From Saccharomycopsis fibuligera x Saccharomycopsis cf. fibuligera (Eukaryota > Ascomycota > Saccharomycetes > Ascoideales > Saccharomycopsidaceae), in the NCBI GenBank assembly GCA_001936135.1, contig CP012814.1, positions 1,384,774-1,448,773 of the forward strand: DNA of 64,000 nt, written 5' to 3'. Each line of letters starts with the position of its first letter. Within the stretch, counting starts at the first letter, position 1. Positions 51,667-60,900 of this stretch are shown here, piece after piece. A program made the translations under genes and the position numbers. Under the pieces are notes generated by a model. It saw only the letters and a program-made list of their open reading frames with translations, had not been told where the DNA came from and made no database searches.

Positions 51667-54600
51667 ATGTTTATGAAAGCCATTCAGATAACTTTACCCA
51701 ACAGTCAAAAACTATTCATTGTCCACACAGTCAACCATGCAAGCTCTCCACCAAAGGTTGATATGCTTGAGTTCAAAGAATTGGGTCCCAGATCAACTAA
51801 CAGTGCCTACACGTTGTTCTTTGGCCCCAGATCAATGAATGCTGCCTCCAAGGCTGTATTGAACCTACTGAACGCAAGCTCCCTCAAAGAGAAATGTGTA
51901 AAAGTAATGCAAGATCTCCACAGAATGGCCCATTTAGACAATCACCAATACTCGGTGCAAACTTCAAGTATTGCCGGCCTTGAAAGCTCAGTCAGGTTTT
52001 TGAAAAAGAGTACTTTAGCCGATCAGGGAAGATATTGTTTTCATTTTGTTTCAACTCTTGCCAATCACAAAGAGATTAACTGTATTCGTCTTGATCCTCC
52101 TGGAAAAACAGCTGCTTTATTAGATCAATTCCACGCCACTGTTTCAAACCCAAGTGAATTTAAAAAGCTAATAGTCATTCTAGTTAAAGAAGCACCATCT
52201 TTTTTCAATGCTGTCTTTGCCGCAAGCTTGATGGATCCAACTCACAGTGACCCTGGTCGGTACAGAGAGCATTGGTTATCAAGAAAGATTATTAACAGCA
52301 TAAAGAACTTGATTAGATTTTGTTTTGCCGATGATGACGATTTCGACAGCTATGCATCCGAGGATGGCAAGGTATTCAAATATTTGTCAACTGCCTACTC
52401 AAGAATCTCGGCAGAAGAGTCCGTTGTCCGTGCTTTTGACTGCGTTTTGATCAACTCCACTACAGTCTCTGTGAACAATGCAATCATCTCCCGCCAGCAT
52501 ATACAGCAGAATCTCAACAACCTAAATACCGAATTTGACAAATGTTTTTCGTCATTGTCAAATTTGCTTCAAAACAAGTTTAGCTTGCAGCATATATTTG
52601 ATGTTTTTGCTAGTAACTGCTATGAGGAAACCTCAGGAAAATCGATTTGTGAGACATTTTACCAGCTACTGTCGTTTCCAGGTCTCTTCTTGAAAATCTG
52701 GTGTACCGAGTCTGCAACTATGGCGCTTAAATTGATAGACTCGCTCACAGCAATCCTGGCAATATTAGCATACATCGAGATTGGTGCATATCGTTTTTCA
52801 GAGATACTAAATCTCCAGTTTGCCGGTCAAGAACGCAGCATATACTTTTATCCGGCTACAAAGCAACTATACGTTCTGGCTGGGTACAAGAAAACAAAGA
52901 AAACATATCCATCCGTACGCTTCTTTTCTTTAGATACCAGCATGAAGATTGTCGCTTTAATCGTTGCTTTGCGTCCGTTGTACATTAGTTGCCTATTGAC
53001 TGTTAACCCAACTTTACCCCTGGTTTCACTTGATGAGGATATCTTCATGGAAAGCGCATTCGATGACAATTTGTCGGACTCCTCGGAAAGCGGAGACGCC
53101 GAGCTTAGTATTCTACTGAACACATTCTACAAAACGTTTCTTTTCCCAACAAAAAATGGTACACTAGTATCCCGGAAGGTAGCTAGCAATTTGATGAGCT
53201 GCTGCGGCTTTAGAATCTTTAGGCAGGTCTTCTCGGCTTTGAATGAACAGTTAATGGAGGACCTCGATGTGGAAACCAGAGAAACTGTCCGTGGAATACT
53301 ATCAACAGCCGAAGGACACCACCCTTCAACCAAAAATAGTCTTTACGACTCAACCAACAACCGCGGAAGCCTTTTTGGTGTTCACAGAATGCTCAGTAAC
53401 CAGTGGTTGCGTCTTATTGGGTATCAAAAGATTGTTGAGGAGACGAAGCAGGAAGTCAAAAAACAAAACTTTCCAATTGCAGATGATTTGGACAGCATCA
53501 GCTTAGTTAGTGCTGGAAAGCAATTATTTGGGGATGATTTTGCTTTTCGCAGCGTGTCGCAGTTTCAGGTCACCGTGGACATACTATATGCCACAACAAG
53601 CTGCATAGCTGTCAACGCCCCCATGGGTTTTGGCAAGACGCTCTGCTATCAAATTCCAATCCACTTGTACAAAGATATAGCCACAAACTTTGTTATAACT
53701 CCGTACACCGCGCTAAAAGTCGATGTTCTTAACCGTGTGTCTGCCAGCGTACCATACTCGGACAACCATGCTCAGCTCGCAGGCTACAATACCATAGTTG
53801 GAAACTTTGACGTATTCAACAATGCAGAGTTCTACAATTACCTTGTCAACTTTCCGCAATTCAATCCTTCCAAGTTTTTGAACCTCCTCATCATCGACGA
53901 GGCCCATCTATACACGTCGGAAAGAGAATTCAGAAACTTGCCCAAAGACTTGTCCATTTTGAAAAAGATCTTCAGAAAAATCATCTTTTTGTCGGCAACT
54001 ATGCCCGAAACAACTTTAATCGAACTACGAAAAGTATTCAACATTAAATCAAAGGTGACAACCCACAGACTCATAACCGAGGTGCCTACTGCTCACTTTG
54101 CATTTTATAAGCAGATTCAAGGAAGTTTAGACTCAGCCAAAGATGCAACACTAAGTATAATTGAACAGTCGAAAGATAAAAGGACCATCATCCTATTCTT
54201 TAGGTACAAAAACACCATTCCTGAATTTGAAGAGTTCTTTACCAAAAAGAATATTGACTATACAACGATAACCGGAGATCTTTCGACTGAAGAGAAAAGG
54301 ACTAGAATTGATCTAGTTAGAGAGAAAGACGCAGCAGAAGAATTCAACTTAATCTTTGCTACTAGTATCTTGACAGTTGGCGTTGATTTCCAAAACTGCT
54401 ACGAGGTGGTGTTTATCGAACAACTATTTGACATTGCCACCACCATACAAGCCATGGGTCGGTGTCGGAAGCGAGGCTCAATATACTTTATGCCGCTACA
54501 GAGAAATGCTTGCAAAGAGCTGGATGTGATTGCTGTTAATGGTTGCATAGTCGGACAAGTTGCGAAATTCTATTGTCTCGAGCATAAATGTAGCGACATG

Positions 54601-55650
54601 TGCCGCGAAGGGCAGCGAAAAAGGCCTGCAGAGTTGGAGCCTTGCGAGAGTTTGTCCAGCGAGTGGTCGGACTTGGACGATAGTGGTTATGAAGATGCTC
54701 CTACAGTTACGCAGCCGACTGTAAGTGACACTATCGAGTCTCGCAAGTCAGAATGGATCGCGAACATCAAGCGCGCGGCGGAAAAAGATTTGTTCTCATG
54801 GGCAGAAACAGAGGTACCATATGGCCGTGCCTTAGCTAATCACTATTCGCTTATATCAAATGCTTACAAGAAGAGAAACTATTGCGGAAAATGTTTCCGG
54901 AAATCTTGCCCAATAAAAAAATGCGATTTCAAACAGATTATTCACTTTTGCTTAACAATGTGCTACAGTCATGGATGCTACCCCGAAGAATACAGCGATG
55001 CATGCTCCTACATCGCTGCTGTTATTACGCAGCAGTTGGGCGACGAGCTACTTACATTCACAATGCTTTATCATACCCAACTAGAAAAACGAAAACCACA
55101 AAAGCTACAGAAGGTCACAGGGTGGGAGCCTCCTTACAGAAAAAATCTTAACAAGGTCTACGATTACTATGTCGGTTATCTCAAAGAAAACCTTCTCGAC
55201 CCGTTCCATACTGTTGTTTTCAAAAATCTACAAATCAAGTGGGACAAAAATATTGTAACTGGCAGGGAAGCAATAAAACAGTCTTTTAACTCCGCAAAGG
55301 CAGCTAACGTCCACTTTATGCTATATGACAATATTATGGCGGAATATTTAGCAAATGTTAAATGGGCCAAGGGACGTTGCTTTAATTGTTTGATGAACCA
55401 CTCAATTGGTACTTGTGAGTCTCCGAAAAACCAAATACTTTTGTTTATCTATTATATTACAATGGTTGCCGAGGAATTCCATCTGGTTGTTGAGACCATG
55501 TTCCCCATACTACTGGATATTAACTGTTTTGATAAAATGGTGAAAAAGCTCTGCGAGCGATATCACGGAATACCGTTAGCATGTTATGTTTTAGTTTGGT
55601 TTTCAGAGTCTGTGTTAGACCTTGAATATGACCCTTCGATGGGTGGTTAA
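51667..55650 (+). CDS. RecQ-like helicase fused to a tyrosine-recombinase-like domain, subtelomeric (TLH-like)
   Basis: 1,327 residues in one exon. N-terminal half: an integrase-like region with GAYRFSEIL (R376), a basic strand AGYKKTKK (K408), RIFRQVFSAL (R519) and GHHPSTKNSLYD (H551, Y560). H-to-Y spacing of 9 equals that of XerD and Cre; the usual HxxR is RxxR. Helicase half: Walker A APMGFGKTLCYQIP (651-664), DEAH (744-747), motif III LSATMP, motif V ATSILTVGVDF and motif VI QAMGRCRKRG (from 928), as in RecQ-type SF2 helicases. A Cys/His-rich tail follows: HKCSDMC (about 974), YCGKCFRKSCPIKKC (about 1072) and CFNCLMNHSIGTC (1238), possible zinc ligands. Telomere-linked helicases of fungi have related layouts. 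Nine CTG codons contrast with host genes. The recombinase reading is inference from motifs. Confidence 0.8.
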   Translation: MFMKAIQITLPNSQKLFIVHTVNHASSPPKVDMLEFKELGPRSTNSAYTLFFGPRSMNAASKAVLNLLNASSLKEKCVKVMQDLHRMAHLDNHQYSVQTSSIAGLESSVRFLKKSTLADQGRYCFHFVSTLANHKEINCIRLDPPGKTAALLDQFHATVSNPSEFKKLIVILVKEAPSFFNAVFAASLMDPTHSDPGRYREHWLSRKIINSIKNLIRFCFADDDDFDSYASEDGKVFKYLSTAYSRISAEESVVRAFDCVLINSTTVSVNNAIISRQHIQQNLNNLNTEFDKCFSSLSNLLQNKFSLQHIFDVFASNCYEETSGKSICETFYQLLSFPGLFLKIWCTESATMALKLIDSLTAILAILAYIEIGAYRFSEILNLQFAGQERSIYFYPATKQLYVLAGYKKTKKTYPSVRFFSLDTSMKIVALIVALRPLYISCLLTVNPTLPLVSLDEDIFMESAFDDNLSDSSESGDAELSILLNTFYKTFLFPTKNGTLVSRKVASNLMSCCGFRIFRQVFSALNEQLMEDLDVETRETVRGILSTAEGHHPSTKNSLYDSTNNRGSLFGVHRMLSNQWLRLIGYQKIVEETKQEVKKQNFPIADDLDSISLVSAGKQLFGDDFAFRSVSQFQVTVDILYATTSCIAVNAPMGFGKTLCYQIPIHLYKDIATNFVITPYTALKVDVLNRVSASVPYSDNHAQLAGYNTIVGNFDVFNNAEFYNYLVNFPQFNPSKFLNLLIIDEAHLYTSEREFRNLPKDLSILKKIFRKIIFLSATMPETTLIELRKVFNIKSKVTTHRLITEVPTAHFAFYKQIQGSLDSAKDATLSIIEQSKDKRTIILFFRYKNTIPEFEEFFTKKNIDYTTITGDLSTEEKRTRIDLVREKDAAEEFNLIFATSILTVGVDFQNCYEVVFIEQLFDIATTIQAMGRCRKRGSIYFMPLQRNACKELDVIAVNGCIVGQVAKFYCLEHKCSDMCREGQRKRPAELEPCESLSSEWSDLDDSGYEDAPTVTQPTVSDTIESRKSEWIANIKRAAEKDLFSWAETEVPYGRALANHYSLISNAYKKRNYCGKCFRKSCPIKKCDFKQIIHFCLTMCYSHGCYPEEYSDACSYIAAVITQQLGDELLTFTMLYHTQLEKRKPQKLQKVTGWEPPYRKNLNKVYDYYVGYLKENLLDPFHTVVFKNLQIKWDKNIVTGREAIKQSFNSAKAANVHFMLYDNIMAEYLANVKWAKGRCFNCLMNHSIGTCESPKNQILLFIYYITMVAEEFHLVVETMFPILLDINCFDKMVKKLCERYHGIPLACYVLVWFSESVLDLEYDPSMGG

Positions 55651-57014
55651 TGTATTTCGGCTCTCTCGGAATTGGTACCATAATTTACGTCAAGGCTTTC
55701 GAAACCCTTGTTATTCTTTTTTTTTTTTTTTAACAATTGCTTTTTTTACTTTTTTGTCTTTTTTTTTTTTTGCCTTTTGTTATTTGTTAGTACATTCTCT
55801 ATAAAAACTTCTATCGTCTTCTAGGACAGGTAGTGACTTTTAAGTCACAAATGTGTTGAATACCTCCTTAATAAACAGGATCTGTTTGCCAGTAATTCTC
55901 GATAATGTCTATAATACTAAGAATAATAATAACAATTCTATTGCTGTAGTCGAAACCTTTATTCTGGCAAGCACTCTAGTTATGGTTAGATATTCTATAG
56001 TAGCTTTGCTTGTACATGAATAAAACTGCTATTGTCCAACTCTTTAGTAGAGCAGCGTTGTATCTTTAGGCATATTTCCTGTTGTAGTATGACTATGTGA
56101 CTGGCCGTTCTATTATGCTTGCGGTCTGAAACTAATGCAGGGCTTTATGCAAAATGGGGTTGTGAATTTGTCTGAGCCGTATGAGTGAGTGTTGTTTGGA
56201 TGCCTCAGTTGTTCTATAGTAAGTTGAATAGTGTCTTGTGGTAAGGGCATGCTGCGTGCGACGTTGGTGTGTACTGCAATTATTGTCTGACAAGCCATGT
56301 TGCTCAGCGGGCTTTTACTAGAGCATGTTGGGTTTGGTTTCGTGAGCGGAAAAGCAAGGATCTTGCAGGAAGCAGGGATCTTGCAGGAAGCAAGGGCGGC
56401 GGACACTAGATTTAGCGGTGGACTGCACTTACATAGTGCACTCATAGTGCACTCTCACCCACTCGCACTTTTTTTCTTGTATGCATCGGAGAAACAATGC
56501 GTGTGTAAGCATTAGACATGTCTTAAGGATGCACAGAACGAATAACGACGTCGTAGGTACTTAGTAGGAAAAACAAGAAGCAATATTTGAGAACACATAC
56601 AATTGGTGCTTGTTATTTTGGATCGGTATTCTGTAGTCATTAAACTAATTTGACACTGGCGTCTTAGAGATCTGGCGATGGTGTAATGAGTATACTTGAG
56701 TAAAAGAAACGGTTAAATAGTTGGCTGAGGAAGTGTTAATGTACTAGAGATAAATCAGTAGACACTGAGCAAGAGGTAAGCGCATTAACAGTAAGATTAA
56801 AACTAAGAAATAAAAAAAAAAAAAAGAAAGTGATTCGAGAGCTAGACTCATGTGAAGTAGGTTTTGGCGCATTGTACGTGGGATTGTATTACATATATAT
56901 TCTTCTTTTTATCTTCTGTAAAATATGATAAGATTATTGCTTAGCTATATTGAGAAGGTATTGAATATATGTTGTGTCTTACAATGTTTTCTTTCTTTTC
57001 TGTGAATATTTTAG
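55651..57014. other. gene-free subtelomeric DNA after the helicase gene
   Basis: About 1.4 kb without a credible gene. It includes T tracts (about 55716-55731 and 55759-55771), a 17-bp duplication (GGATCTTGCAGGAAGCA, about 56358 and 56375) and a duplicated ATAGTGCACTC word (about 56434-56456). Toward 56800 the + strand turns purine-rich. Confidence 0.5.
56358..56391. repeat. 17-bp direct duplication
   Basis: Two adjacent near-identical copies of GGATCTTGCAGGAAGCA in the gene-free segment. A nearby CATAGTGCACT word is also duplicated (about 56433-56456), so this area has experienced local slippage duplications. Confidence 0.8.
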
Positions 57015-57080
57015 ATGTGTGTGCTGATTACACTGTGTGTGTGTGCTGGTTGCACTGTGTGTGTGCTGGTTACACTGTGG
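57015..57080. repeat. GT-rich minisatellite, about three 20-22-bp units
   Basis: Roughly three units of the form GTGTGCTGGTTACACTGT, with variable GT-run length, in 66 bp. The GT-rich strand runs left to right. This is not the 23-bp telomere repeat of known Candida species, as far as can be judged by eye. Confidence 0.85.
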
Positions 57081-57179
57081 GCACTACGTTTTAGTTTTCC
57101 CGTACACTAATCGGATAATTATTGGCATAACATAATATGGCAACATCATGATGCTGAAGATTGGACGAAAGGCAGTATA

Positions 57180-60100
57180 GCACAGTAATAACTAAAAAGT
57201 ATTATAAAAAGGTGGGTTTTGCTGAAAAATAAAAATGACAGGCGAAGTATCGAAAAAAGCGCATATATCACAAGAAGGCAAGAAAGATACGAATTGCTCT
57301 CAGGTCAAGCAGTTTTGCACTTTTTACAAAAGATAAACAATAAAAGTGGTACAATATTGGGGATTCTTGAAGAGGCTAATCTGACACGTTTTCCAAGGAA
57401 GGTGAAGCTGCTATAATGGGGCAAACAGTATACTATGTGTAAGTTAAAGAACAGGAACTAGAGCAATGTTCAAACAATTTTCTAATAATCAAGAAGCATA
57501 AGCTAACAAATAAGCGGGACATAGTCAAACTTCTAGTATGATGAAGAAAAGAAAAGCAAAAAAAAAAAAAAAATGCACAATAACATGAGTTAGAACAGTA
57601 TTAAAGCTGTTTCACTGGAGTACAAGTTTCCAGAAAGAGGTGACTTGATACAAAGCTCTTATGCAGGCTGGAAGAAAAGAAGCAAACAAGGCAAAGAAAG
57701 GAGAGAGCAAGGAGAAGAAAGGATTAATGTGAATAGTATGGCATTGTCAGACATGGGATTTGGGTAAAGAGATTCAGTAACTAGCTCAAGAGATGGATCA
57801 CATGAAGTAGTCATTTGGGTGGATATGAAAAGAATAAAACTGCAACACAAAGAAGAAGATGTGGGTCAAGATCAAGCACTTTGAGTGAAAAAACAACATA
57901 ATGCGGAACAATTTTGATGCTGCAGATGAAACGGATGACGCCGTAAAAGTAGAGCAAGTATGAACGGATTCTGTAAAAAAGCACTTTTCGTCGAATGAAA
58001 AAGGATAGGCATAGTATCAGACAAGATTAGATATGGTAAGAAGGCAAGAATGATATAAACTGCTTTAGGCAGAGGCTAAATGTTGACTTTGTATAAACAG
58101 TAAACTATAGAAGGGATAATATAACTCACTTGTCAAGAAAATAACCGATATAGTGGGAAACATGATAAAAAAAATGAGTTAGAGCGATGTTACAGGAAAG
58201 ACGTCAATGGAAAGATTCGTTTGTGCTAAGCAAAGAGCATAAGCTAGCAAATAAGCGCGTCAAAAAATAGAAAGATAAAAATAAAAGCACAACGAAATCA
58301 GTAAGTAAAAGCAATATTGCAGTTGTGAAACTCGTGTTTCAAGCAGGAAGGGACTTTCTGTGAAAAACTTTAGAAAGGCTGAAAAAAGAAAAAAGAAACA
58401 AAAAAAAAAGGGAAACATATAGGAAGTTGCATAGACAACAAGAGGAGATGCGAGGCTGGCGATAGTAAGATTATGAATAGAGTATGGGAAAGAAAAGATC
58501 AGAAATAGTGTTCAAGATATTGAAGTGAACAAAGAGATTTTAAAGATAATATAATGGTTTTAGGGGAAAGAAAGGAGCGCGAAATAGTATTTCGCATGCT
58601 GTGTAAAGGAAGTAACGCAACAGTAGTAGGAGGATAATGAATATAATATAAGTGAAATAAGAAGGTACATGTGTCATGTTGGGCATAGGGTTGAGTTTAT
58701 ATGATGGCAAACATTGGATATAATGCGAGGTTGTTGAGATATTTCGATGTTGAAAAGTGCAGAGAGTAGAAGCTGTGTGATATGTATTATTTAGGGTGTT
58801 GTGATGATGCAAACATTATCGAGAAGTGATAAGTACAAAATAGCGGCATCAGTATGAAGCGGGCAAACAAACAAGAGAAGCTTAACTATGGGAGGAAAAC
58901 AACATAGGTACAGAGAGCATCGTTCAAATCATTATGAGAAGCGTTACTATAGCAAAAGTATGCGGAAAAAGAAGTGAAGCACAGTACGAAGGCTTAGAAG
59001 TGGGTCATGGTCAAGCACTCAATAGCATTAGGCAACAAAATAGCATAATGAAGAAAAATCATGATGCTGCATGTGGGACAGATCGCAGCGTAAAAGTAAG
59101 CAAGGACGAACACGAGCTATAAAAGAGTATGATTTGTATAAAAAAAAAAAGAAAAAGTGAAAAAAGAAGGGTTAGTTGTAGTGAGACAGTAAGATCATGT
59201 GTGACAAGAAGACAAGAAGGATTCAAACTGCTTTAAGCTCGAGCGTAGTTTACACTTTCAATAAACAGTAAACGGCAAAACAGGAAAAGGAAAATAATAA
59301 ATGGAAATTACTAAGACAGCATTTCAGCATAAATGTAATGCTAGAGCTAACATATATAAAGGCTAGGGTCAAGCTTTAGTAGTCAATAGTGATAAATATA
59401 ATAATATCAAAAAAGGCGTTTTTAACAATAGTATAGAGACGAACATGGCAGAGAGGTGTTAAATTTTATGTAACGTGAAACGTTAGATACAAGAGATACG
59501 AGAAAATAAATAGGAGCTAGAATAATGCTCAAGCAAAAACTTCGAAAACGAAGATGAATGAAGTTATCAGAAGGAAGAGCGTAAGCTAGCTAATGAGTGG
59601 ATCAATGTCTGGCTGTCAGTGAGATGAAACAGAAGAGGCAACAGAAAGAAAGAACAGGGGCATTATAAAAAACAACATTACAGCAGTATGAAAAGAGTAC
59701 AAGTTTCAAGGCGAACGGAAAAAGAGATGGGAAAGCAAAAGCAACAAGAAAAAAGATAGAAAAAGGGACAAAATGAAAACGCAAAATGAAAACGCAAAGA
59801 GTAGATGCGAGGGTTAAGCGAAGCTTATGAAGAGAATACGGGGAAAATAAGCGGAAATATCTCGATATTGCAAGGGTGTAAGGGAAACAGTAAATATAAT
59901 ACAAGTGAGATGGGAAAAATATTATATTGCTAATACAGCGGTTGCTATAGAACTGAAGCGTAAGAAAAGAAGTATAATACAGTTGATATGAAGGTCATAG
60001 ACGGGTGTTATGTGTAAAGTACTGAGCACAGAATTGGCTTTAGATAATGTGAAACTGGAGATGTTGCTTTTGAGAAATGCAAAAATAGAGGCTATGTGAT

Positions 60101-60900
60101 AAGCATTATGTAGACTGGTGGGACAAGGAAGATGCTATTTAGTAAAAAATGTCAATTACTGAAATGAGAATATTAGATGCAAGGAAATAAAAGCGTAGTT
60201 AGAAAAATGATTAAGCAAGTAATTCGAAGACGGATATGAACGATTTTGTCAGAAAAAAGAGCGCAAGCTAGCAAATAAGCGGGTCAAGGTCAGACTGTCA
60301 GTGTTAAAAAAAATTGAAAAAACAACAGTAAAATCACAAACACGCACATTTAAAGAGATTACATTACAGCAGTATCACTAGAGTACAAGTATGAAGAAAG
60401 CAGTGGTTTGAGATAAAAAGTTCAAGGAGAATAAAAGAAAACAGATGCAAGGGCGGTAGGAAGATTAAGGACGGAATACAGGGAATATAAGCAGCAATAG
60501 TGTGATTGGGTCTGACGTGTGTACGCAAAAGAATGTAATGTTATAAAGTGAAACAAGGGATGTTACACTAGGGTGGTGGGTGACGTAAAAGATAGAAAAC
60601 AAGTTTGACATGTTGGATGCTGGGTTGAGTTTATATGTTGTGAAGCATCAGATGGTGTGCAAATGGGTCGGAGGATAATAGGTGAATTACGTGGAAGAGA
60701 AAAGAAGTAGTAGATAGGTATGTGCACAAAAGGACAGGTTTTAAGGAAGCAGTGATTTGACGTGAAACTGTCAAGGAGACTAGACAAACAGAAGCAAAAG
60801 CAAAGGCAGCAAATGGCAAATATACAAGAAGTGGCAAAATAGAAATACAACGAGGAGATGCAAGGGTGGTAGGAATATTGTGAATAGAATATGGAGAAAA
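57180..60900. repeat. decayed tandem array, about 0.7-kb units, purine-skewed
   Basis: Recurring degenerate blocks show higher-order repetition. The word AAGCTAGCAAATAAGCGGG, or variants, occurs near 57500, 58241, 59583 and 60265 (spacings about 741, 1342 = 2 x 671, and 682). A block with AAACTGCTTT and TAAACAGTAAAC recurs near 57290, 58053 and 59220. A block with GAGTACAAGT recurs near 57617, 59695 and 60380. Units are heavily mutated. On the + strand C is scarce and A/G dominate. No gene is supported within it. Confidence 0.7.
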
